Assembly: GCF_026410085.1 (NCBI RefSeq)
Contig: NZ_CP112866.1
Coordinates: 1,116,001 to 1,180,000, forward strand
Source: Pseudomonas quebecensis
GTDB lineage: Bacteria > Pseudomonadota > Gammaproteobacteria > Pseudomonadales > Pseudomonadaceae
Direction of reading: 5' to 3'
DNA length: 64,000 nucleotides
Positions within the stretch are counted from its first letter, which is position 1. Every line of letters begins with the position of its first letter. Below, in pieces: positions 45,372 to 56,765 of the stretch. Both the position numbers and the translations under genes were made by a program. The notes below the pieces were generated by a model. The model did not search any database and was not told the DNA's origin. It was given only the letters and a program-made list of their open reading frames with translations.

Positions 45372-45415
45372 ACTGGCCAGCTGCCTGAATTTGTCCATTA
45401 GGAGTTAAACAAGGT

Positions 45416-45652
45416 ATGAGCACCATCGAAGAGCGCGTCAAGAAAATCGTCGCCGAGCAACTGGGCGTTAAGGAAGAAGAAGTGGTCAACACTGCTTCCT
45501 TCGTAGAAGACCTGGGTGCCGATTCCCTTGACACCGTTGAGCTGGTGATGGCTCTGGAAGAGGAATTCGAGACCGAAATCCCGGACGAAGAAGCTGAAAA
45601 AATCACTACTGTTCAAGCTGCCATCGACTACGTTACTGCCCACCAGGCGTAA
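45416..45652 (+). CDS. acpP: Acyl carrier protein AcpP
   Basis: This is a 78-aa, acidic protein with the phosphopantetheine serine in [19 protein letters not shown]. It carries growing fatty acids. GGAG lies at 45402 upstream of ATG 45416. It sits 191 bp after fabG, with a structured leader, and is followed by a terminator, consistent with a strong monocistronic transcript. Confidence 0.98.
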   Translation: MSTIEERVKKIVAEQLGVKEEEVVNTASFVEDLGADSLDTVELVMALEEEFETEIPDEEAEKITTVQAAIDYVTAHQA

Positions 45653-45681
45653 TAGTTTGTAGTCGTCGCTTGCTGTCAGGG

Positions 45682-45716
45682 AAAAACCGCACTGCTGTAA
45701 CGGCGTGCGGTTTTTT
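45682..45716 (+). terminator. Terminator after acpP
   Basis: Stem AAAACCGCAC/GTGCGGTTTT with T run. It separates acpP from fabF. Confidence 0.92.
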
Positions 45717-45780
45717 CTTTAGCTCCAATGAAAAGTGAGCGCTGAAGCATAGTGTCGTCATCATGAAAAAGGAGAGTGCT

Positions 45781-47024
<1,244 letters not shown>

Positions 47025-47025
<1 letters not shown>

Positions 47026-47840
47026 TGCACAGCTGGGTCGACGGTCAGCCAGCGGACGCCGTGCCCCTGAAAGACCGCGGCCTGGCATACGGCGATGGTC
47101 TGTTCGAGACCATTGCCGTCAAGGCCGGGCAGCCTGTGCTGCTCGACCGGCATCTGCAGCGCCTGCACGAGGGCTGCAGGCGCCTCGCCTTTGCGGTCGA
47201 TCACGTGCTCGTACGCGGTGAGGTGCAGGCCTATGCCGCCGCCCTCGGCGACGGTGTTCTCAAGTTGATCCTTACTCGGGGCGACAGCCTGCGTGGTTAT
47301 GGCATCAACCCCGGCGCCCCCGTGCGTCGAGTGATTCAGGGCAGCCCGCCCGCATCCTATCCGCAGGCCCATGGAACCGTCGGTATCCGTCTGTTTTCAT
47401 GCGCCACTCGCCTCGCCGAGCAACCGCTGCTGGCCGGTCTCAAGCACCTCAACCGCCTGGAGCAGGTGATTGCCCGCGCCGAATGGCAGGACGCCGAGCA
47501 CGCCGAAGGCTTGATGCGGGATACGTCCGGGCGTGTCATCGAAGGCGTGTTCAGCAATTTATTCATTGTAAGCAACGGCTTGTTACTAACCGCCGATCTG
47601 AAGCGTTGTGGGGTTGCCGGCGTCATGCGCGCCGAGATTCTGGCCCAGGCTCAAGTGCTGGGCGTCCCGGTGGCCGTGGCCGACATCAGCCTGGAGCAGT
47701 TGCGTCAGGCTGACGAAGTCTTCACCTGCAACAGCATTTATGGCATTTGGCCGGTGCGTGAGTGCGCTGCGATGAGCTGGTCGGTTGGCCCGCTCACCCG
47801 TAAACTGCAGGGCATTGTTCGCGCGCTATTGGATATTTGA
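47025..47840 (+). CDS. pabC: Aminodeoxychorismate lyase PabC
   Basis: This is a 271-aa PLP enzyme of the branched-chain aminotransferase fold (start ATG 47025; GTG 47022 also in frame). It frees 4-aminobenzoate for folate. Motifs: LAGLKHLNRLEQVIARAEW (contains the PLP lysine) and EGVFSNLFIVS. It overlaps fabF by one base. Confidence 0.92.
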
Positions 47841-47841
47841 G

Positions 47842-48951
47842 TTGATACGAAAACTGGTTGTACTGCTGCTGATCGGTCTGTTCTGCGCCGGTTTGCTGTT
47901 GGGCTTTTCTGCCTGGAAACTCGACTCTGCCCTTACGCAGCCCTTGAAGCTGACCCAGGAGCAATTGCTCGATGTACCTTCCGGGGCAACGCCCACCGGC
48001 ACCTTCAACCGCCTCGAAGCCGACGGTGTGCTTGACGACGCTTTCTGGCTGCGCCTGTACTGGCGCTTCAACCTGGACGGCCAGCCGCTGCACAGCGGCG
48101 AATATCGAATGACCCCCGGCATGACTGCCCAAGGGCTGATCGGCCTGTGGCAACGCGGCGAAGTGGTGCAATACGGCCTTACATTGGTCGAAGGCTGGAA
48201 TTTCCGTCAGGTACGCGCGGCGTTGGCCAAGCACGAAAAGATCGTGCAGACGTTGTCGGGGCTGACGGACAGCGAAGTCATGGACAAGCTCGGCCATCCC
48301 GGTGTGTTCCCGGAGGGACGGTTCTTCCCTGACACCTACCGTTTTGTGCGCGGTATGACCGACGTCGAGTTCCTTAAAAAAGCCTATAACCGCCTGGACG
48401 ACGTGCTGGCCCAGGAATGGAGCAAGCGCGCCGCCGATGTGCCGTACACCGAGCCCTATCAAGCCTTGATCATGGCATCGTTGGTGGAGAAGGAAACCGG
48501 CGTACCCGAAGAGCGCGGGCAGATTGCCGGCGTGTTTGTGCGCCGCATGAAGATCGGCATGCTGCTGCAGACCGACCCCACGGTGATCTACGGCCTGGGC
48601 GAACGTTACAACGGCAAGTTGACCCGCGCCCATCTCAAGGAAGCCAACCCGTATAACACCTACATGGTGGCCGGCTTGCCGCCGACGCCGATCGCCATGG
48701 TCGGCCGTGAGGCGATTCATGCGGCGTTGAACCCCGCGCCGGGCAGCAGCCTGTATTTTGTCGCGCGTGGCGATGGCAGCCATATTTTCTCGGATGACCT
48801 GGATGCGCATAATGCGGCCGTGCGTGAGTTTCAGCTCAAGCGGCGGGCCGATTATCGCTCCAGCCCGGCGCCGGCGGTGAAACCGTCCGAGCCGGCGGCA
48901 CCTGCGACCGATGCCGCCCCGGACACCGCCGCACCGCAAAGCCCGCAATGA
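47842..48951 (+). CDS. mltG: Endolytic transglycosylase MltG
   Basis: This is a 369-aa protein from TTG 47842, one base after pabC. One N-terminal membrane helix (about 5-25) precedes a LysM-like region and the catalytic domain with the glutamate in SLVEKETGVPEERGQIAGVF. It cuts nascent peptidoglycan to set glycan length. The C-terminal tail is Pro/Ala-rich. Confidence 0.94.
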   Translation: MIRKLVVLLLIGLFCAGLLLGFSAWKLDSALTQPLKLTQEQLLDVPSGATPTGTFNRLEADGVLDDAFWLRLYWRFNLDGQPLHSGEYRMTPGMTAQGLIGLWQRGEVVQYGLTLVEGWNFRQVRAALAKHEKIVQTLSGLTDSEVMDKLGHPGVFPEGRFFPDTYRFVRGMTDVEFLKKAYNRLDDVLAQEWSKRAADVPYTEPYQALIMASLVEKETGVPEERGQIAGVFVRRMKIGMLLQTDPTVIYGLGERYNGKLTRAHLKEANPYNTYMVAGLPPTPIAMVGREAIHAALNPAPGSSLYFVARGDGSHIFSDDLDAHNAAVREFQLKRRADYRSSPAPAVKPSEPAAPATDAAPDTAAPQSPQ

Positions 48952-48961
48952 CTCTGACTAA

Positions 48962-50585
<1,624 letters not shown>

Positions 50586-50651
50586 TCCCTCGATGGCCGA
50601 CGGGTGTATCGTTGGCCGGACATTTACCGTGATTTCAAGTCGTACCTTCTT

Positions 50652-51437
50652 ATGCTCGTAGATTCCCATTGCCACCTTGACCGTCTTGACCTTGCCCAGC
50701 ACGCAGGCTCCCTTGACGCCGCACTCGAAGCGGCACGCCAGCGCGGGGTCGGGCATTTCCTGTGCATCGGCGTCAGTGCTGAAAACGCCACCGACGTCAA
50801 AGCCCTCGCCGATCGCTATGCCGATGTGGATTGTTCGGTGGGTATCCACCCGCTGGACCTCAAACCCGGCGAAGCGCCGGCGCTTGAGTGGCTGCTGGCG
50901 GAACTCAATCACCCGCGCGTCGTGGCCATCGGTGAAACCGGCCTGGACTACCATTACGAGCCCGAAGCCGCCGAGTTGCAGCAGGCTTCCTTTCGTTTGC
51001 ACCTGCAGGCTGCCCGCCAAACCGGCAAGCCAGTGATCGTCCACACCCGCGGCGCGCGTGCCGACACCCTGGCCCTGCTGCGCGAAGCCGCGTTGCCCCA
51101 GGGCGGCGTGCTGCACTGCTTCACCGAGGACTGGGACATGGCCAGGGCTGCCCTGGACCTGGGCTTCTACATCTCGTTGTCGGGGATCGTTACTTTCCGC
51201 AATGCCGATGCGCTGCGCGACGTGGCGCGGCAAGTGCCGGCCGACCGCTTGCTGGTGGAGACCGACTCGCCCTACCTGGCGCCCATCCCTCATCGCGGCA
51301 AGCCCAACCTGCCGGAGTATGTGCGCGACGTAGCGGAGTACCTGGCGATGTTGCGCGGGGAGCCCTACGAGCGGTTCGCCGAGCAGACCACCGAGAATTT
51401 CAAGCGCTTGTTCCCATTGGCTCACGTAGCGGGTTGA
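50652..51437 (+). CDS. tatD: TatD-family metal-dependent hydrolase
   Basis: This is a 261-aa protein from ATG 50652 (MLVDSHCHLDRLDL). Metal ligands are in DSHCHLD, GETGLDYHYEP and VHTRGA, and in the C-terminal ETDSPYLAP. It is a TatD-type DNase, possibly in DNA repair or quality control. It lies 66 bp after holB, where pilZ is expected from other Pseudomonas. Confidence 0.93.
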   Translation: MLVDSHCHLDRLDLAQHAGSLDAALEAARQRGVGHFLCIGVSAENATDVKALADRYADVDCSVGIHPLDLKPGEAPALEWLLAELNHPRVVAIGETGLDYHYEPEAAELQQASFRLHLQAARQTGKPVIVHTRGARADTLALLREAALPQGGVLHCFTEDWDMARAALDLGFYISLSGIVTFRNADALRDVARQVPADRLLVETDSPYLAPIPHRGKPNLPEYVRDVAEYLAMLRGEPYERFAEQTTENFKRLFPLAHVAG

Positions 51438-51461
51438 AGGCCAAATCGCAGGCAAAAAAAA

Positions 51462-51487
51462 CCCGGGTTCTGGGGGGTGAATCCGGG
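51462..51487. terminator. Inverted repeat with A run, terminator-like on the minus strand
   Basis: Stem CCCGGGTTC (51462-51470)/GAATCCGGG (51479-51487), one G-U pair, with eight A at 51454-51461, so it would end a minus-strand transcript. No minus-strand gene is apparent to its right. It may also end tatD. Confidence 0.5.
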
Positions 51488-51536
51488 CTAAGACCATTAG
51501 GAGTAAAACAAGGGCACTCAGTCCGTCGGTACCCAG

Positions 51537-51628
51537 GTCGGCGCTTCACTTGGGGGAGATGTCACGCCGACAGTTGAAGTATTGATCAGTATCCCATTCA
51601 GTCCAGTGGCGGCTGGTCGTTTTTTAAA
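51537..51628 (+). ncRNA. Possible small RNA between tatD and the TetR gene
   Basis: A perfect 7-bp stem GTCGGCG (51537-51543)/CGCCGAC (51565-51571) precedes a terminator-like hairpin GTCCAG (51601-51606)/CTGGTC (51613-51618) followed by GTTTTTT. The boundaries are unknown and no promoter is obvious. The 442-bp gap 51438-51879 has no gene I can support. Confidence 0.3.
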
Positions 51629-51879
51629 CAGATTTGGAATACGTGCGCTTCAGTTGAGTTCTCATTGAGCGGTGGGCAACAGTGGATGTTGCGTATTATT
51701 TCTGACTGATCGGCGCCTATTCGTTGGCGTGTTGTCATTAAAGTGCCGGGTCGGTTCATATAGGCGTTGCCCAACGACCGTTCAGTCGGGATAATCCCTC
51801 GCATCGGGTAAATCGTATCGTCACGTGTCCGTGGCCTTGCGCAACCCTCCCTCTACCGACCTCTGCAGACCTCTTCCTC

Positions 51880-52548
51880 ATGCACAAAGAACCCCGTAAG
51901 GTCCGTGAGTTTCGCCGCCGTGAGCAGGAAATTCTCGACACCGCGCTCAAATTGTTTCTCGAACAGGGTGAAGACAGCGTCACCGTCGAGATGATTGCGG
52001 ATGCCGTAGGTATCGGCAAAGGCACTATCTATAAGCACTTCAAATCCAAGGCCGAGATCTATCTGCGCCTGATGCTCGACTATGAGCGCGATTTGAATGA
52101 GCTGCTGCATTCGGCAGACGTGGACAAGGATAAGGAAGCCCTGTCCCGCGCCTATTTCGAGTTCCGCATGCGTGACCCGCAGCGCTATCGCCTGTTCGAT
52201 CGTCTGGAAGAGAAAGTGGTGAAAGGCCATCAAGTCCCGGAGATGGTTGAAGAGCTGCACAAGATTCGCGCGTCCAACTTCGAACGACTGACCCTGTTGA
52301 TCAAGGGCCGTATCAGCGAAGGCAAGCTTGAAGATGTGCCGCCGTATTTCCACTACTGCGCCGCCTGGGCGCTGGTGCACGGTGCGGTCGCGCTGTATCA
52401 CTCGCCGTTCTGGAGCAATGTGCTGGAAGATCAGGAAGGTTTCTTCCAGTTCCTGATGGACATTGGCGTGCGCATGGGCAATAAGCGCAAGCACAGCAGT
52501 GAGCCTGCGCTGGAAGCGGCTCCCGCCGAAACGCCCGCCACGCAATGA
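51880..52548 (+). CDS. TetR-family regulator
   Basis: This is a 222-aa TetR-type repressor. The N-terminal HTH (about 15-60) includes EMIADAVGIGKGTIYKHFKSK; the C-terminal ligand domain is helical, with a Glu/Ala-rich tail. Similar proteins lie next to tatD in other Pseudomonas, where the target is not established. It stands apart as its own unit. Confidence 0.85.
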   Translation: MHKEPRKVREFRRREQEILDTALKLFLEQGEDSVTVEMIADAVGIGKGTIYKHFKSKAEIYLRLMLDYERDLNELLHSADVDKDKEALSRAYFEFRMRDPQRYRLFDRLEEKVVKGHQVPEMVEELHKIRASNFERLTLLIKGRISEGKLEDVPPYFHYCAAWALVHGAVALYHSPFWSNVLEDQEGFFQFLMDIGVRMGNKRKHSSEPALEAAPAETPATQ

Positions 52549-52659
52549 TTTGCTGCCAGGTGCAGTAACCCAGGAATATACTCAGGCAAGGACCTTGCTA
52601 AAAGCTGATTTATAGGTCAGTTTTTAGCGCGCCCGAATTAACCGCTGCCGGAGTGATCC

Positions 52660-53628
52660 ATGATCGTTGATCGTCAAGGCAGGCGTTTTCGCAATCTGCG
52701 AATCAGCCTGACCTCAGCCTGCAATTATGCGTGTACCTACTGCGTGCCTGACGGCAAGCGGCTGGTGGCTGCCCAGGACGAACTCTCGGCTCAGGCCATG
52801 GCGCGTGGTGTGGCGTATCTGATTGAAGCGGCGGGTATCGAGCGCCTGCGCATCACCGGCGGTGAGCCGCTGGTGAGCCCCAAACTGGAGGCTTTTCTGG
52901 GCGCTGTGGGCGGGATGGGGCTCAGTGATATCAGCTTGACCACCAATGGTCAGTTGCTGGCGCGCAAATTGCCGCTGTTGGTGGACGCCGGCATCCGTCG
53001 CATCAACGTTTCCCTCGATACGCTGGACGCCGGGGCGTTTCGCAGCATCGCCCGTGGCGGCGACCTGGCGACCGTGCTGGATGGCATGGACCAGGCGCGT
53101 GCCGCCGGGCTCAAGATCAAAGTCAACATGGTGCCCCTGCGCGGCCAGAACCTGGACCAGGTCATGCCGCTGCTCGACTATTGCCTGGAACGCGGCTACG
53201 AACTGCGCTTTATCGAACTGATGCGCATGGGCCATCTGGCCAAGGATTCGAACGCATTCCTGCAGCAATTCGTCAGTCTGCAACAATTGCTCAGCCTGAT
53301 CGGCGAGCACCACGAATACCTGCAGGCCAACGCCCCCGTGGATGCTACCGCGGTACGCTACGAAGTGCCTGGCAAAGGCCATTTCGGCGTGATTGCCAAC
53401 GAGAGCGTGCCATTCTGTCGTACCTGTTCGCGGCTGCGTCTGTCATCCACCGGCTGGTTGCATGGCTGCCTGTCGTCGAGCAACCGCCATTACGTCGGCG
53501 ACTTGCTCGACAAGCCTCGCCACCAGGCGCTGCCTGCGCTGCAGGGCCTGTTGATGAAGGCTCTGGGCGACAAACAGGAAGTGGCCTTCTCCGGCGGTGC
53601 AACCGTCATGAAGATTATTGGCGGCTGA
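52660..53628 (+). CDS. moaA: Radical SAM enzyme, MoaA-like
   Basis: This is a 322-aa GTP 3',8-cyclase-type enzyme in molybdopterin synthesis. N-terminal 4Fe-4S cluster CNYACTYC; C-terminal cluster CRTCSRLRLSSTGWLHGC; the end is MKIIGG, with the conserved double glycine. It is a stand-alone copy next to unrelated genes, so it may be a second MoaA. Substrate assumed from family. Confidence 0.88.
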   Translation: MIVDRQGRRFRNLRISLTSACNYACTYCVPDGKRLVAAQDELSAQAMARGVAYLIEAAGIERLRITGGEPLVSPKLEAFLGAVGGMGLSDISLTTNGQLLARKLPLLVDAGIRRINVSLDTLDAGAFRSIARGGDLATVLDGMDQARAAGLKIKVNMVPLRGQNLDQVMPLLDYCLERGYELRFIELMRMGHLAKDSNAFLQQFVSLQQLLSLIGEHHEYLQANAPVDATAVRYEVPGKGHFGVIANESVPFCRTCSRLRLSSTGWLHGCLSSSNRHYVGDLLDKPRHQALPALQGLLMKALGDKQEVAFSGGATVMKIIGG

Positions 53629-53709
53629 CGCCGAGCGGCTCCCCTGGCCCAGAACCTGCATCTCGTGCCCATTCGCCGGTTTTCCGTCACCGGCTTCTGG
53701 AGGATTAGG

Positions 53710-54315
53710 ATGCGTAGTCTGGTGTTATTGCTGGCGTCGTTGACGCTGAGTGGCTGCATGACCGTCAGCGATATGGCCGAAGGCACCCGCTATCAGATGA
53801 GTGACGCCGGTTTGCTGGACCACAGCGATACCCGCCGCACCGCGTCGATTCGCGTGCAGCCCGATTCGTTCATCTTCATCGCCCAGGGGGCCTTCGTACC
53901 GCCCGGCAGTGCCTATCCACGTCCGAACGTGGTGGCCGAGGAAGCCTTCAACGGTTTCGTCGAGTACTTCCCCATGGTACGTCGCGCGCGCCAACCCGAA
54001 GGCCTCGAGCAAGCCATGGCGGAAGCCCGTGCGGCGGGCGCCCATTACCTGTTGTATTGCCGCTTCGCCAAGGCCGACGACCGTATCGGCAACGCCGATG
54101 AATGGGCCGATCAGGAGGCGCTTGACCGCGTTGGCGTGGACAGCGGTGTCATCCAGATCATGTTGATCGAGACCAGCACCCAGTATTTGATTGATACTGC
54201 ACGCATTCGCAGTCGTGGCGGTTTACTGACATTCCACGACAACAAGCCACAAGACCTGATTGCCCGCCCACTGGCGCAGTACGCACGCGGCCTGCTGGGC
54301 ATGAGTGATCAGTAG
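53710..54315 (+). CDS. Outer-membrane lipoprotein-like protein, DUF4823
   Basis: This is a 201-aa protein from ATG 53710. The N-terminus (LLLASLTLSGC) is a lipobox with Cys16. The mature protein fits DUF4823, a Pseudomonas family of unknown role. It ends 22 bp before the DUF1285 gene. Confidence 0.8.
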   Translation: MRSLVLLLASLTLSGCMTVSDMAEGTRYQMSDAGLLDHSDTRRTASIRVQPDSFIFIAQGAFVPPGSAYPRPNVVAEEAFNGFVEYFPMVRRARQPEGLEQAMAEARAAGAHYLLYCRFAKADDRIGNADEWADQEALDRVGVDSGVIQIMLIETSTQYLIDTARIRSRGGLLTFHDNKPQDLIARPLAQYARGLLGMSDQ

Positions 54316-54337
54316 GTTCGTCAACCAGGGAGAACCC

Positions 54338-54898
54338 ATGACCGATTCCGCCAAAACCAATGATCTCTTGGCCCAACTGCCAAAAGGCAAGGGCCCGGCG
54401 CCGGTGCATCTGTGGAACCCGGATTTCTGCGGCAATATCGACATGCGTATCGCTCGGGACGGTACGTGGTATTACCAGGGCACGCCGATCGGGCGCAAGC
54501 CGATGGTCAAGCTGTTCTCCAACATCATTCGCCGCGACGGTGATGATTATTTCCTGATCACGCCGGTGGAAAAAGTCGGGATCGTGGTCGACGATGCACC
54601 CTTCGTTGCGGTGACGCTCGAGGTCGAAGGCGAGGGTGAACGTCAGCAATTGCGCTTCACCACTAACGTCGACGAGCAGATCGAGGCTGGCCCTGAACAT
54701 CCGCTGCGGGTGGTGATTGATCCGGTTACCGACGAGCCGTCGCCTTATCTTTGCGTACGCAACAACCTCGAAGCGCTGGTGCATCGCAATGTGTTCTACC
54801 AGTTGGTAGAACTGGCGGTGAGCCGTCCGATCAATGGGCAAAACTGGCTTGGGGTCTGGAGCGGCGGAGCGTTCTTTGTGATTGGCCTGGAGCCGTGA
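54338..54898 (+). CDS. DUF1285 conserved protein
   Basis: This is a 186-aa protein with DGTWYYQGTPIGRKPMVKLF and FVAVTLEVEGEGE, a DUF1285 pattern. No signal peptide. Function unknown. It starts at ATG 54338, with GGGAGAA upstream. Confidence 0.82.
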   Translation: MTDSAKTNDLLAQLPKGKGPAPVHLWNPDFCGNIDMRIARDGTWYYQGTPIGRKPMVKLFSNIIRRDGDDYFLITPVEKVGIVVDDAPFVAVTLEVEGEGERQQLRFTTNVDEQIEAGPEHPLRVVIDPVTDEPSPYLCVRNNLEALVHRNVFYQLVELAVSRPINGQNWLGVWSGGAFFVIGLEP

Positions 54899-54968
54899 GT
54901 TCAGTTTTTACGCGGCCCTGACATAATTCGCTTGCCGCTGATGGGGGCTTTCGGTTATCAATTTGTAC

Positions 54969-55682
54969 ATGATTAGACATGTCCGATTTGATAAGAAAAA
55001 ACGCGTCGTCGACGAACTCATTCGCCGTATCGAAGGCGGGGTGATGGCCGACGGTTTCCTGCTGCCAGGCGAGCACCAGTTGGCCGAAGAGTTTGCGGTC
55101 AGCCGAGGCACGTTGCGCGAGGCACTGGCCGAACTCAAGCGGCGCAATTACATCGCCACCCAAAGCGGGGTCGGCTCCATCGTCACCTTCGATGGCATGG
55201 TGCTCGATCAAGCCAATGGCTGGGCCCAGGCCCTGGCCGACACGGGCGCACTGGTGAACACCGAGGTGCTGCGCCTGGAAGCTGTGACGCGAGAGGACCT
55301 GCGCAGCCGCTTCGGCAGCGACCAATTCATCGCCCTCGACCGCCGCCGGCGCACTACCGACGGCACTGCCGTGTCCTTGGAGCGCTCGTTGATGCCGGCC
55401 TCCGGGAGTCTGGAAAGCCTGCCCCGCGTGGGCTTGATCGACAATTCCCTGACCATCACCCTCGCGGCCTACGGCTATATCGGCGCCGACGGCGATCAGT
55501 GGATCGGTGCCGAGCCTCTGAGCGCTGCGGACGCCGAGTTGCTCGGGCGTACGGCCGGCACAGTGTTTCTGAAGGCGTCACGCACCACCTATGACCGCCG
55601 TGGGCGTTTCATGGAGTACGTCGAAAGCCTTCTAGACCCTGTGCACTTTCGCCTGCACCTGCAATTCGGAACCGCCAAATGA
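54969..55682 (+). CDS. GntR-family regulator with UTRA domain, YegW-like
   Basis: This is a 237-aa regulator from ATG 54969. The N-terminal winged HTH carries LAEEFAVSRGTLREALAELK; the C-terminal UTRA domain (about 90-235) binds small ligands, often sugars or phosphates. It starts a four-gene unit with a hydrolase, a permease and a kinase, so it is likely the local regulator. Confidence 0.85.
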   Translation: MIRHVRFDKKKRVVDELIRRIEGGVMADGFLLPGEHQLAEEFAVSRGTLREALAELKRRNYIATQSGVGSIVTFDGMVLDQANGWAQALADTGALVNTEVLRLEAVTREDLRSRFGSDQFIALDRRRRTTDGTAVSLERSLMPASGSLESLPRVGLIDNSLTITLAAYGYIGADGDQWIGAEPLSAADAELLGRTAGTVFLKASRTTYDRRGRFMEYVESLLDPVHFRLHLQFGTAK

Positions 55683-56692
55683 CTCCGCACGACCGCGCCC
55701 TCGGCGCCTTCTACGGCCTGGCCCTGGGCGATGCCCTGGGCATGCCCACCCAGTCTCTGAGCCGTGAACAGGTTCGCGCGCGTTTCGGCGCTATCACCAC
55801 GCTGGTCGACGCCCACGCCGACCAGCCCATCGCCCCCAACATGCCGGCCGGCTCCATCACCGATGACACCGAACAAGCCATCCTCGTGGGCGAGCTGCTG
55901 GTGCAGGGGCAGGGCACGATCCAACCCTCGGTGCTCGCACATCGGCTGATCGAATGGGAAGCGAGCATGCGCGCCAAGGGCTCCCAGGATTTGCTCGGCC
56001 CTTCCACCAAGCGCGCCATCGACATGATCCTCGCCGGCCATACCCCGGAAGAGTCCGGGCGCTATGGCACCACCAACGGTGCCGCCATGCGCATTACGCC
56101 CGTGGGCATTGCCGCCGACGTCAACGACTCGGCGCGGTTTATCCAGGCGGTGATCCAGGCGTGCCAGGTCACCCATAACACCACCTTGGGGATTTCCAGC
56201 GCGGCGGCGGTGGCGGCGGTGGTCTCGGCCGGCATCAACGGTGCGGACCTGGGCGAAGCCTTGAACATCGGCACTCAAATGGCCCAGCAGGCTGAAACCC
56301 ACGGGCATTGGATTGCCGGCGGGCGGATTTCCACCCGCATCAGTTGGGCGCGTACCCTGAGCGTCGGCAGTGGCGACACGGCGCTGTTCGCCGACTTGCT
56401 GTACGAGTTGATCGGCACTTCCGTCGCCTCCCAGGAGTCGGTGGTGGTGTCGTTTGCCCTTGCGCAGCAAGTGGCGGTGGGCGAGCTGACGGCGCTGGAT
56501 GCCCTGTGCCTGGCCGCCAGCCTCGGTGGGGACACCGACACCATCGCGGCCATGCTCGGCGCCATGCTCGGCGCTTGCCTGGGCATGCCGTGCTGGCCGT
56601 CGGCGATGATCGAGCAGATCAGGCGGGTCAATCGCCTGGATCTGCAGCCCTTGGTCCAGGGGCTGCTGGCCTTGCGTCAAGCACATGATTGA
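55679..56692 (+). CDS. ADP-ribosylglycohydrolase-family hydrolase, YegU-like
   Basis: This is a 337-aa protein overlapping the regulator by 4 bp. Metal-binding motifs typical of the ADP-ribosylglycohydrolase fold are SITDDTEQAI near residue 60 and GGDTDTIAAMLGAMLGA near 285. The family cleaves N-glycosidic bonds of ADP-ribose conjugates or related ribosyl compounds; the substrate here is unknown. Confidence 0.85.
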   Translation: MTPHDRALGAFYGLALGDALGMPTQSLSREQVRARFGAITTLVDAHADQPIAPNMPAGSITDDTEQAILVGELLVQGQGTIQPSVLAHRLIEWEASMRAKGSQDLLGPSTKRAIDMILAGHTPEESGRYGTTNGAAMRITPVGIAADVNDSARFIQAVIQACQVTHNTTLGISSAAAVAAVVSAGINGADLGEALNIGTQMAQQAETHGHWIAGGRISTRISWARTLSVGSGDTALFADLLYELIGTSVASQESVVVSFALAQQVAVGELTALDALCLAASLGGDTDTIAAMLGAMLGACLGMPCWPSAMIEQIRRVNRLDLQPLVQGLLALRQAHD

Positions 56693-56765
56693 ACAGTCAG
56701 GATGACGGGTTAACCCTTTAACCATTTGCCATCACATAACAACTACAGGCATCAGGAGCACCACG

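Noticed and set aside
45301..45380. A possible tRNA gene before acpP
   Set aside because: The D-arm-like start is not followed by a complete anticodon arm, T arm or CCA end, so it is not a tRNA.
51598..51804. A 68-codon minus-strand frame in the tatD-TetR gap
   Set aside because: No ribosome site, and the composition is unlike neighbouring genes; the gap is better described as non-coding.
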